Below, one piece after another: positions 16,363 to 23,742 of a stretch of 64,000 nt of DNA; positions within the stretch are counted from its first letter, which is position 1, and every line of letters starts with the position of its first letter. Both the position numbers and the translations under genes were made by a program. The notes under the pieces were generated by a model. The model was not told the DNA's origin, searched no databases, and saw only the letters and a program-made list of their open reading frames with translations. Origin of the DNA: Planctomycetota bacterium (GTDB taxonomy: Bacteria > Planctomycetota > B15-G4); assembly GCA_029259745.1 (NCBI GenBank), contig JAJDEO010000020.1:124001-188000 (forward strand), in the 5' to 3' direction.

Positions 16363-16404
16363 CGGCGAGGCTCGCGCGCGGGTGGAACGATCGGCGCGGC
16401 ACGT

Positions 16405-16533
16405 TCAGCGCTCGGGTGTCGGGATCCACACAGTGACCGAGTGGTCGGCGACGCTCGCGATCGCGAGCGATGTCTCACCCACCTCGTTCTTGCCGTGGAC
16501 GACCACCACGCGACCGTGACTCTGCGTCGCCAT
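16405..16533 (-). CDS. Possible small protein or gene fragment (42 aa)
   Basis: A short reading frame beginning at ATG 16533, or GTG 16536, and ending at TGA 16405-16407. It lies 68 bases downstream of the ArsC-like gene on the same strand. Codons strongly favour G/C at the third position like the surrounding real genes, and the peptide looks protein-like (GRVVVVHGKNEVGETSLAIA, then DHSVTVWIPTPER). The frame is open upstream into the 3' end of the ArsC-like gene. It could be a true small protein or the tail of a decayed beta-propeller-type gene. No family is recognised and no Shine-Dalgarno is obvious. Confidence 0.35.
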   Translation of the reverse strand: MATQSHGRVVVVHGKNEVGETSLAIASVADHSVTVWIPTPER

Positions 16534-16601
16534 CACGCGTCGGTCCTCAGCCGGCTGGGCTGGATGACCGGGGCACCCCAAGACCTGCCCGCGACGCCCC
16601 C

Positions 16602-16952
16602 TCAGCCGAACAGCTTGTCCCAGGCTTCTTCGGAGTAGCCGACGATCAGCGTCTTGCCGCTGCGGATCGACGGGGACCGGAGGTTGCCGGTGGGACCGAG
16701 GAGAGCTTCGTAGAGCTCCTTCTCGATCGGCGGGTCGCGCTTGAGGTCCCAGTCGAGGACCTTCTTGCCCTTCGTCGCGATGACGCGGGCCGTCTTGCGC
16801 AGGATCTGGGCGATCTCGCGCTTCCCGAGCTTCTCCTTCCGGGCGTCGACGATCTCGCGCGTCTTGATCTTGCGCTCGTCGATGTACGCGTCTGCTTTCG
16901 CGCAGGTCGCGTCACTCGAACGTTGGTAGTACCAGGAGATGTTGTTCGCCAT
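16602..16952 (-). CDS. ArsC/Spx-family thioredoxin-fold protein
   Basis: A 116-residue protein of the ArsC/Spx/YffB family. A single Cys (C17) follows the first strand in YYQRSSDATCAKADAYIDE, at the position of the redox Cys of arsenate reductases. The C-terminal part LGPTGNLRSPSIRSGKTLIVGY corresponds to the family motif that ends RRPI-x(n)-LVGF. The Lys-rich middle (RKEKLGKREIAQIL, RVIATKGKKVLDW) fills the helical insertion. ArsC-type arsenate reduction is possible, but no ars operon surrounds it, and Spx-like regulatory or general glutaredoxin-type roles are equally possible. It is transcribed alone or with the short frame downstream. Confidence 0.75.
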   Translation of the reverse strand: MANNISWYYQRSSDATCAKADAYIDERKIKTREIVDARKEKLGKREIAQILRKTARVIATKGKKVLDWDLKRDPPIEKELYEALLGPTGNLRSPSIRSGKTLIVGYSEEAWDKLFG

Positions 16953-16998
16953 GGCTCTCTCGGGTCTTGAAGACGGCGGATTCTAACGCGCCGAGAGG

Positions 16999-17020
16999 CC
17001 GTTTTCACCGGAGAAAACGG
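16999..17020. repeat. Short hairpin between the ArsC-like and TPR genes
   Basis: CCGTTTTC (16999-17006) pairs with GAAAACGG (17013-17020) around a 6-base loop. It lies in the 236-bp gap upstream of the ArsC-like gene (minus strand) and downstream of the minus-strand TPR gene start region. There is a short T tract inside the stem but no T-run after it on either strand. It may be a weak terminator or 5' leader structure. The rest of the gap shows no recognisable gene. Confidence 0.3.
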
Positions 17021-17188
17021 GCTTCGGGCCTAAACCGCCGCATGTGGGATGCCGCGCAGGTCACAGACGTCACGATGCGACCGTGTGTGGGACCGAGAAC
17101 GACGGGCGGCGTGCAGGGGCCTGTGCGCCTGTCGAACGGGGCGTTTGGGGGGCGATCGACGAGTCCGCCGGGCGCCCGCGTGGGGCCC

Positions 17189-18142
17189 TCAAGGCGACTC
17201 GGCGTCGGGGTCCAAGGTGACGATGCGAGCGCCCTGCCCGTCGAGTTCGAAGGCGAGCTTGAGCTGCCGTGCGAGAGTATGCTGGGCCGTGCGGGCGTCG
17301 CGTCGCTCGGTGGCGAAGGTGACCTGTCGGTCGAGGATGTCGAGCAGCTCGTCGTAGTTCTCGGTGCGTGACATGAGCAGCTCGAGACTCGTCAGCGCGG
17401 CCTCGACCGTGTCCACCGACTTGATCTCGCGGCCGAGCTGCTCGGCGCGCGTGAGGTGGTCGACGGCTTCGGGAACGTGACCGTTCTCGGCGTGGATGTC
17501 GCCCATCGTCGCGTGCACTTCCGCGATACGCCGTGTGTCACCGAGCGCGCGATAATGAGCGAGCGCCTGGCTGAAGGTCGTGAGCGTCGTGAGGGCTTCG
17601 AGGGCCGACGTGACGTCGCGCAGCTGCTTGTTACCGAGCTCGCGCAGCTCTTCGGCCTCGGCGTAGCGGCGGCGCTCGGCGGCACTCCATCCGTGCACGG
17701 TCTCGACCCAGTGGGCGAAGCGCGTGTCGCGCAGGCTCTGGTCGGCGAGCCAGGCGAGCTGCGCGCCGCGCGAGCGTAGGTCCTCGGCTTTCGCGAGCTG
17801 ATTCGCGGTGGGCAGCTGTCCCTCGGGGAACGTGGCGGCAGCGAGCCACTTGTCGACGAGGCCGCCGACGATGGGTTCCACCGACCAGCCTTCGAGTCCG
17901 ATGTCGCGCGCGGCGGGGACGTCGTGATCTTCGTCGAGCAGCGCGTCGACATGCTCACCGAACTTGGGCGAGATGTCGCGCGGGTCGGGCTGCTGGTCGC
18001 GTGGGTCTTCTTCGCCGCGTGGGTCTGCGGTTTCGCGTGGATCCTCACCGTAGCGCGGGTCGGTTTCGGCCTGGGCGGCGAGGCTCGACGTCGCGAGGGC
18101 AAGGGCGGCCAGCGTACACGCACGTCGGAGGAAGGTGTTCAT
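17189..18142 (-). CDS. Secreted TPR-like protein with DPR repeats
   Basis: A 317-residue protein with a signal peptide (about 1-25, ending SLAAQA). A low-complexity segment follows in which D-P-R recurs five or six times at 5-9 residue spacing (DPRYGEDPRE, DPRGEEDPRD, then QPDPRD, residues about 28-57). The remaining 250 residues are helical; YRALGDTRRIAEVHATMGDI followed by AVDHLTRAEQLGREI matches tetratricopeptide helices, suggesting a protein-binding scaffold. No enzyme motif is visible. Its ATG overlaps the larE stop by 4 bases (ATGA), so it is co-expressed with the nickel-pincer cofactor gene. Any functional link is inference. The gene is not otherwise recognised. Confidence 0.7.
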   Translation of the reverse strand: MNTFLRRACTLAALALATSSLAAQAETDPRYGEDPRETADPRGEEDPRDQQPDPRDISPKFGEHVDALLDEDHDVPAARDIGLEGWSVEPIVGGLVDKWLAAATFPEGQLPTANQLAKAEDLRSRGAQLAWLADQSLRDTRFAHWVETVHGWSAAERRRYAEAEELRELGNKQLRDVTSALEALTTLTTFSQALAHYRALGDTRRIAEVHATMGDIHAENGHVPEAVDHLTRAEQLGREIKSVDTVEAALTSLELLMSRTENYDELLDILDRQVTFATERRDARTAQHTLARQLKLAFELDGQGARIVTLDPDAESP

Positions 18143-18996
18143 CGCGGGGGCTCGGCGTCGGGTGCGGCAGTGCGGTCGAGGGCATCGTTGAGGCGGCCGC
18201 TCCTGAATCCGTCGGCTTCGATGTCGAAGGAGCTGAAGCCCGCGGCCTCGACGACTGACCCGAGTTCGCGTGTTTCGGCCAGGGCCCGCAGGCGCGGGAC
18301 GGCGGTCGTCTCCACCTCCAACCGCACCGTGGGCCCGTGGTGGCGGGCGCGGACGTCGCGGAAGCCGCGCTGGCGCAGGAACTGTTCGACCTTGTCGACG
18401 GCGGCGAGGCGCTTCGGCGTGACGGACGTGCCGTAGGGCAGACGCGAGGCCAGGCAGGCGAGGGCGGGCTTGTCCCAGTTCGGCAGGCCGAGATGGGCCG
18501 CGACGGCGCGCACGTCGTCTTTCGTCAGGCCGACTTCGGCGAGCGGCGAGCGCACGCCGGCCTCGTCGGCCGCGATGAGCCCCGGGCGCCAGTCGCTCCC
18601 CGACGCGTCGTCGGCATTCGTGCCGTTGAAGACGACCGCGAGCCCGTGCGCCTCGGCGACGCGCTGCGTGACGGCGTAGAGTTCCGTCTTGCAGAAGAAG
18701 CAGCGGTTGCTGGGATTGGCAACGTAGTTCGGGTCGTCCATCTCGTTCGTCGGCGCGATCTCGAGCCGCGCGCCGATCGCCGCGGCGACGCGCCGCGCAA
18801 CGGCGACCTCGGCCGGCGCGACGCTCGGCGACAGGCCCGTGACACCGAGCGCGCGCTCGCCGAGCACGTCGCGCGCGATGGCGAGCACGAGCGTCGAGTC
18901 GACGCCGGCCGAGAAGGCGACGGCCGCCGATGAGAACGGCGCGACGAACGCACGCAGGCGCTCGGCGAGTTCGGCGGGGGACGGCTTGCTGGTCAT
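18139..18996 (-). CDS. larE: ATP-dependent sacrificial sulfur transferase LarE
   Basis: Enzyme of the nickel-pincer nucleotide (NPN) pathway that adenylates the pyridinium biscarboxylate intermediate and donates sulfur. The 285-residue product has the PP-loop FSAGVDST (28-35), the NRCFFCKTELY motif with C99 and C102, and C181 in ALACLASRLPYG. C181 corresponds to the sacrificial Cys176 of Lactobacillus LarE by motif position, so the single-Cys sacrificial mechanism is plausible. Cys99/Cys102 raise the alternative of the cluster-using three-Cys type. ATG at 18996 is chosen; an upstream frame extension is unlike the family. larC and larB lie 3 and 5 kb upstream on the same strand. The stop overlaps the TPR gene start. 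Confidence 0.92.
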   Translation of the reverse strand: MTSKPSPAELAERLRAFVAPFSSAAVAFSAGVDSTLVLAIARDVLGERALGVTGLSPSVAPAEVAVARRVAAAIGARLEIAPTNEMDDPNYVANPSNRCFFCKTELYAVTQRVAEAHGLAVVFNGTNADDASGSDWRPGLIAADEAGVRSPLAEVGLTKDDVRAVAAHLGLPNWDKPALACLASRLPYGTSVTPKRLAAVDKVEQFLRQRGFRDVRARHHGPTVRLEVETTAVPRLRALAETRELGSVVEAAGFSSFDIEADGFRSGRLNDALDRTAAPDAEPPR

Positions 18997-19057
18997 GGCG
19001 GCGCCTGAGGAGGAGTCTCCATGGTAGCGCGTGACGCTCGCGATCACCGCCCGCGCA

Positions 19058-20653
19058 TCAGTCTCCGCTGACCGTCACGGAGAGGCCCTCGCTCGAAACC
19101 CACCCCGTCGGGACCGAGGCGTCCGGCACCCAGAGCTGCACGAAGAACGTGAGGTCGGGCAGGCCGACGGGCCAGGACGTCTCGTAGCTGGCTTGGCCGC
19201 CGGCGGTCGGCGTGCAGCTCAGCGTCTGGTCGATCAGCACCGTCGGCTGGGGGACCAACGTGCCGCCCTTGAAGGGTGCGTTCAGCACGCCGAAGCCGAG
19301 CACGAGCGTGGCCGGGAGCGGCATCGGCGCGGCGCAGGTGCCGCCCGTCAGCATGATCTCGAGCGACGCGTTGCCGCCCCCGAGGCCCGTCATGTCGAGG
19401 CCCGCTCCACCCGAGGGGCTCAGCTCCGCGACGACGAACGTGTCTTCGAGACGGCGGACGTAGGCAGTGCCGACGTCCGGCCCGACGGAGTCTGACCCGG
19501 GGGCGCCGACGACGGCCAGATCACCCGCGAACGCGAGCGCCGCGCCGTAGCGGTCGCCCGCTGCGACGTCGATCGCGGAGAACATGCCGACGCGCTTCCA
19601 CGTGCCGGCGATGTCGTGCAACACGTGCACGAAGCCGGCATCGCTTCCGAGCTGCGGTGCGCCCGGCCCGATCGACGTGATGCCCGGGCCACCGACGAGC
19701 GCGACGTCGCCACGCAGCGCGACGGCTTGGCCGATGTTCGCCTCGGCGTTCGCGGACTGGTCCCAGTCGAGCGCGGCGTCCGACCAATCGCCCAGCGCGT
19801 CGCGCCGCAAGAGTGCGACGCGTCCGCGATTGTTGAAGAAGATCGGTTGGAAAGCGTCGGGACTACCAATGGCTGCATTCGATCCGTCGACTGCCACCGC
19901 AGCGCCGTAGTTGCCGTCGCCGACGCTACCGAGCGTCGTGTGCACGAGTTGCCATGCTCCGCCGAGCTTCTCGTAGATGTCTGCGCGGCCGACGCTGCCC
20001 AGGGCGAGCGGGCTTCCGACGATCAGGGCCTCGCCGTCGAGGCTGACCGACGAGCCGAAGCCTCCGGCGAAGTCGGCGCCGAGGAGCGTTGCGTCGACGT
20101 CCCACTGATTCGTCATGTCGTTGCGGCAGAGGACCGCTGCCGTTCCCATGACGCCCGCGCCGAATGGTTCACCGAGGACGGCGCACTCGCCGTCGAGGTC
20201 GACGCTCGTTCCGAGGCGTCCGCCGACGGAGCTTCCGAGCACGACCTCGTCGATCTCGAAGCTCTGGCTCGACGCGTTCCAGACGTACAGCGCGACGAGG
20301 CCGGCGTCATCGGCTCCCGTGTCGTCGAACGGCGCGCCCACGGCGATGATCGTGCCGACGTCGTTGATCGCGACGGCGTGTCCGAAGTGATCGCCGTCCG
20401 AGACCTCGGGCGGCAACGGCAGCGGCGTCGGGACCCACGAGCCCGCGGAGAATCGGAACACCGTCGCGCGGCCCGCCGGGCTCTGGCCGACTCGCCCGCC
20501 CTCGGGCGCGCCCGTCACGATGAGGTCGCGCGTCCCGGCAACCGCGGCGCCGTGCTGACTGCCGGGAAGCAGCGGGAGCGGGAGCTGCGTCTCGGTTTGT
20601 GCGGCGACCGCCGTCGAGGTGAGGCTCACGGAGATCAGGACGGAGCGAAGCAT
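19058..20653 (-). CDS. Secreted FG-GAP repeat protein with C-terminal PFKGG-type domain
   Basis: A 531-residue exported protein (signal peptide about 1-18, ending AVAAQ). Residues about 25-420 are FG-GAP repeats of the G-x-A/S-V-A-I/L-x-G-x-x-A-V/I-V-G-A/S-P type, such as HFGHAVAINDVGTIIAVGAP and RYGAALAFAGDLAVVGAPG. They indicate a seven-bladed beta-propeller like integrin alpha heads. The last 95 residues form a separate domain with APFKGGTLVPQPTVL and FFVQLWVPDASVPTGW, shared with two other proteins in this window. That domain probably serves surface display, sorting or structural capping; the role is inferred. It is set between larE and the DUF6624-like gene on the same strand without overlap. 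No catalytic motif is seen. Confidence 0.82.
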   Translation of the reverse strand: MLRSVLISVSLTSTAVAAQTETQLPLPLLPGSQHGAAVAGTRDLIVTGAPEGGRVGQSPAGRATVFRFSAGSWVPTPLPLPPEVSDGDHFGHAVAINDVGTIIAVGAPFDDTGADDAGLVALYVWNASSQSFEIDEVVLGSSVGGRLGTSVDLDGECAVLGEPFGAGVMGTAAVLCRNDMTNQWDVDATLLGADFAGGFGSSVSLDGEALIVGSPLALGSVGRADIYEKLGGAWQLVHTTLGSVGDGNYGAAVAVDGSNAAIGSPDAFQPIFFNNRGRVALLRRDALGDWSDAALDWDQSANAEANIGQAVALRGDVALVGGPGITSIGPGAPQLGSDAGFVHVLHDIAGTWKRVGMFSAIDVAAGDRYGAALAFAGDLAVVGAPGSDSVGPDVGTAYVRRLEDTFVVAELSPSGGAGLDMTGLGGGNASLEIMLTGGTCAAPMPLPATLVLGFGVLNAPFKGGTLVPQPTVLIDQTLSCTPTAGGQASYETSWPVGLPDLTFFVQLWVPDASVPTGWVSSEGLSVTVSGD

Positions 20654-20795
20654 GGCGATTCCCCTGTGGTGCGCGTGTCACGGCGTCGCTGCCGCGCCTG
20701 ACTCGCCAGGCGAAGCGCGAACGCCGCATACTCGCATCAGTCTACCTGCGGCCTCGCGGAGCATGTGGATCTCACGGACGCGGCCCGAGCCCGGG

Positions 20796-21752
20796 CTAAC
20801 GCTCCGCGACGGCGGCGCGCGCGCGCTCGGCGGCGACGTCGTCGTAGAAGGCCACCTCGCCTTCGAAGAGCTTCAGGTAGTCGGCGAGCGGCTGCATGCC
20901 CATCGTGGCGCGCAGCTCGTCGACGGACTCGCGGTCTTCGAGCGGCGAGATGTAAAGCGTGTCGTCACCGCGCGAGGAGCCGAGTTGACTGCCGTAGCGC
21001 TGCTTGCCGCCGAGGCGCAGAGCGAGGCGGTCGTGCAGAAGTGCGAAGCCGCCGCCGTCGCTGAGGCCGGCTTTCACGTCGGCTTCGATCAGCGGCAGGG
21101 CCGTCACCATGAGTTCGAGGTCACCGCTGTGTTGGACGATCAGGAACGCCGTGCTGCTGGCCTGGCGTCCGAAGCGCGCGGCGTCGATCCAGCCGACGTC
21201 CGTGATCGTCGCGCGGATCCAGGCCGTGTTATCGGTGTCGACCCGGTGCATCTCGGCGATGCCTTCGGGCGTGTCGTAGGCGCCGGGTTGGCGGACGCGT
21301 TGGTCGGTGACGCGGCGGCGCGCGAGTTCGTCGACGATCTCGTCGACGCGATCGAAGCTGATTCTCCTCGACGTCGGCGGGATCTCGAGCGGCGCAATCG
21401 TCAGGCCGGACGGCGCGCCGTCGATGCGGGCGTAGGTGACCTCGCCGCCGTCGGCGCCCCAGTCGAGCGTGAGCGTGTCGTCGGTGACGGTGAAGGGCAG
21501 CGGGAACTGGCTCGAGTAGCGTTCGAGCGCGATGACGTCGCCGAAGTCGGCTTCGTGCGTGGCGCGGTAGAAGGTCGGCTCACCGGCGGCGTCGAGACGT
21601 CCGACGCGGGTTTCCTCGATGAGCACCGCAGCGCCTGACTTGTCGGTTGCGGTCCAGGCGCCGAGCGGGAGTTCCTGCGCGCGAGCCGACGCTCCCGCAG
21701 CCCAAAGCCCCGCAGTGCACAAGGCGAGACCCAAGATGCGTGCTGTGCCCAT
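20796..21752 (-). CDS. Secreted DUF6624-like protein
   Basis: A 318-residue protein with a signal peptide (about 1-26, ending ASARAQ). The N-terminal half looks like an all-beta ligand or catalytic-like domain (LPLGAWTATDKSGAAVLIEE and following). The C-terminal half (about 165-275) fits the DUF6624 pattern: W-I-D near GWIDAARFGRQASSTAFLIV, then QHSGDLELMVTALPLIEADV, then FALLHDRLALRLGGKQRYGS. The biochemical role of DUF6624 is not known. A strong ribosome binding site (GGAGGAGG on the minus strand) lies just before the ATG. It sits between larC and the FG-GAP gene. A strong hairpin separates it from larC. Confidence 0.72.
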   Translation of the reverse strand: MGTARILGLALCTAGLWAAGASARAQELPLGAWTATDKSGAAVLIEETRVGRLDAAGEPTFYRATHEADFGDVIALERYSSQFPLPFTVTDDTLTLDWGADGGEVTYARIDGAPSGLTIAPLEIPPTSRRISFDRVDEIVDELARRRVTDQRVRQPGAYDTPEGIAEMHRVDTDNTAWIRATITDVGWIDAARFGRQASSTAFLIVQHSGDLELMVTALPLIEADVKAGLSDGGGFALLHDRLALRLGGKQRYGSQLGSSRGDDTLYISPLEDRESVDELRATMGMQPLADYLKLFEGEVAFYDDVAAERARAAVAER

Positions 21753-21796
21753 CGTTCCTCCTCCGATTCGTCACAAGCGCCGGTCACGAACGCGCG

Positions 21797-21836
21797 CCGC
21801 CGCGAGCCCTCTCCCTTGTAAGAGGACTCGCGGCGG
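21797..21836 (-). terminator. 16-bp hairpin between larC and the DUF6624-like gene
   Basis: CCGCCGCGAGCCCTCT (21797-21812) pairs with AGAGGACTCGCGGCGG (21821-21836), with 15 of 16 positions complementary and an 8-base loop. It lies 88 bases beyond the larC stop and 44 bases before the DUF6624-like start on the minus strand. A T-run (six T on the minus strand, about 21915-21920) follows larC directly, not the hairpin. It may be a bidirectional or attenuating terminator that lowers read-through from larC. The structure is seen; function is inferred. Confidence 0.45.
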
Positions 21837-21924
21837 TCGGTCTGGCGGCGCTGCATTTCGTGTGTGTCTGAACGTGAATACGCGCGGGGCTCCGGCTTGT
21901 TGGGACTCCTCGCAGAAAAAACGC

Positions 21925-23145
21925 TCAGTCGGCGCGGAGGGACTCTGCGGCGGCGATCGCGGCCGCCAGGACGTCCTTGACCGGGACGTCGTGTTCGCGC
22001 GCTCGCGTGGCGCAGTCGTCGTACTCGGGCGCGCGATTGACGATTTCACCGCCGAGACGTCCCAGCTTGATGCGCACGATCCCGAAGCGCGTGGCGACCT
22101 CGCGGTGTTCGCGGGCCAGCTCGGCGCGGCGCACGGTCCAGCTGCGCACGCCCAGCGTCGTCGACTCGCGCAGCAGGACGGCGGTGAGGGTGTCTTCGTC
22201 GTGGGGGCGGGCGACGACGGTGACGACGGTGCCCGGCCGATGCTTCTTCATCTGCACGGCGGACAGGGCGACGTCGAGCGCTCCTTGGACGAAGAGTCGC
22301 TCGGCGATCGAGGCGTAGAGTCGCGGGTCCATGTCGTCGATCGTCGCCTCGATGACGACGGCCGTGCCGCGCTCGACGTCGAGTGACGAGACCTGCGCGG
22401 CGCGCTCGGCGACGAGCACGCGCAGCACGTTGGGGCGGTCTTCCAGAAGGGCGTTGCCGAGCCCCGTGCCGACGGCGCGCAGCGTCATGTCGGGCATCGG
22501 CGCGCCGCCGGGGCCGCAGAGCGTGCGCAGGATCGCGGCGCCTGTGGGCGTGACTGTTTCGAGCGTGCCGGGGATGGTCACGAGCGAGAAGCCGGCGAGC
22601 AGGTGCGCCGTGGCCGGCGTGGGAAGGGGCATGACGCCGTGCTGCGTGTGTGTCGTGCCGGGGCAGATCGGGATCGCGCCGCACGAGAAGCTCGTCGCGC
22701 CGAGGTCGTCGACGGCCAGCGCGACGGCGACGAAGTCGACGATCGAATCCATCGCACCGATCTCGTGGAAGTGCACGTCGTCGGGAGCGCAGCCGTGCGT
22801 CGTCCCTTCGGCGATGGCGAGCTCTTGGAACATCGCGATGGCGAGGTCGCGGGCGCGCGTGGGCAGCGTGGCCTCCTCGAGCATCGCGCGGATCATCTTC
22901 CAGGTTCGGTGCGGCGGGTCGGTTTCTTCGGGGACATGGAACTGCGTCCCGGCCATGCCGCCCTTCCACTCGCGCGTCACCGACACGTCGACGACAGGCA
23001 AGCCCGAGGACGCGAGGGCCGCCGAGATCGCGTCGAACGAAGCTCCGGCGTCGACGAGCGCGGCGACGGTCATGTCCCCGGCGATGCCGCCGACGAGATC
23101 GAAGTGGACATGGACGTCGGTGCTGGGCTTGGTCGTAGCTGTCAT
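21925..23145 (-). CDS. larC: Nickel insertion protein LarC (nickel-pincer cofactor synthesis)
   Basis: CTP-dependent enzyme that inserts nickel into the pyridinium dithiocarboxylate to complete the NPN cofactor. The product has 406 residues, a typical length. It begins with the family motif HFDLVGGIAGDMTVAALVDAG (about 14-33 core). DDVHFHEIGAMDSIVD holds conserved His and Asp/Glu residues, and SCGAIPICPGTTHTQHGVMP and TPTGAAILRTL are LarC hallmarks. In lactobacilli LarC is split into LarC1 and LarC2 by a programmed frameshift; here it is one continuous frame. It faces a His-rich secreted protein gene upstream (divergent, 180-bp gap). larB follows beyond that gene and larE lies 3 kb downstream. 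No larA is present in the window. Confidence 0.93.
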   Translation of the reverse strand: MTATTKPSTDVHVHFDLVGGIAGDMTVAALVDAGASFDAISAALASSGLPVVDVSVTREWKGGMAGTQFHVPEETDPPHRTWKMIRAMLEEATLPTRARDLAIAMFQELAIAEGTTHGCAPDDVHFHEIGAMDSIVDFVAVALAVDDLGATSFSCGAIPICPGTTHTQHGVMPLPTPATAHLLAGFSLVTIPGTLETVTPTGAAILRTLCGPGGAPMPDMTLRAVGTGLGNALLEDRPNVLRVLVAERAAQVSSLDVERGTAVVIEATIDDMDPRLYASIAERLFVQGALDVALSAVQMKKHRPGTVVTVVARPHDEDTLTAVLLRESTTLGVRSWTVRRAELAREHREVATRFGIVRIKLGRLGGEIVNRAPEYDDCATRAREHDVPVKDVLAAAIAAAESLRAD

Positions 23146-23239
23146 GGGTTCATCAACGGGCCGCGGGCACGGTCGCCGGTGGCATGCGGCGACACGAAGC
23201 GCTCATCGTCGCGGCCTGCGCGACGTCGCACAACCCACA

Positions 23240-23304
23240 GCGTTGAAGGCCCGACGACCTTCCCGTTCGCAAGCGTGCACGAACGTCGCTCCTGCCTTCA
23301 ACGC
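23240..23304. promoter_or_regulatory. 11-bp perfect inverted repeat before the His-rich protein gene
   Basis: GCGTTGAAGGC (23240-23250) is repeated inverted as GCCTTCAACGC (23294-23304), separated by 43 bases. It lies in the 180-bp gap between divergent larC and the His-rich protein gene, ending 21 bases before the latter's ATG. It could be a paired operator site for a dimeric (possibly metal-sensing) regulator, or a leader RNA stem-loop. No known metal-box consensus was recognised. Confidence 0.35.
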
Positions 23305-23325
23305 CCCTTCCCTTCGGAGACACCG

Positions 23326-23739
23326 ATGCTGCGCACACGTTCCTTCGCCACGCTCGCCGCCTTCGCCCTCGGCCTGACCTTATCCTTCGCGGCCGCCGCG
23401 CCCAGCGCCGACGCCGGTGGTGTGTCGGTGACCATCGGCACGCACGGATACTCGGTGGGCTATCACAGCTCGTCAGGTCACCACCACGAGCATTCCAAGC
23501 ACGCCAAGAAGCACTACAAGAAGAGCGTGAAGAAGCACCTCAAGGCCGCCAAGAAGGCGCACAAGCATTACCACAAGCACCACGCGCCCAAGGTGATCGT
23601 GCACCACGGCAGCCCGTACAACCCGCACCACGAGCAGCACGTCCACGTCGCGCCGAAGATCTACGTGGCGCCGAAGTACGTGCCCTCGTACGCACCGAAG
23701 TACGTGAAGAAGGTGCCCGTGTACTGCCCGTCCTACTGA
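23326..23739 (+). CDS. Secreted His/Lys-rich protein, possible metal-binding
   Basis: A 137-residue exported protein (signal peptide about 1-30, ending APSADAGG). The mature part has about twenty His residues, mostly in GHHHEHSKHAKKHYKK, then AHKHYHKHHAP, then HHGSPYNPHHEQHVH. It is followed by a Tyr/Pro/Lys-rich tail with one Cys near the end (VPVYCPSY). This composition suggests binding of Ni, Cu or Zn at the cell surface or periplasm, as in other His-rich bacterial proteins; that is inference. It is the only plus-strand gene between larC and larB, which make a nickel cofactor, hence nickel storage or supply is an attractive guess. The start follows a GGAGA sequence. It converges on larB, 3 bases apart. 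Confidence 0.75.
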   Translation: MLRTRSFATLAAFALGLTLSFAAAAPSADAGGVSVTIGTHGYSVGYHSSSGHHHEHSKHAKKHYKKSVKKHLKAAKKAHKHYHKHHAPKVIVHHGSPYNPHHEQHVHVAPKIYVAPKYVPSYAPKYVKKVPVYCPSY

Positions 23740-23742
23740 CAG

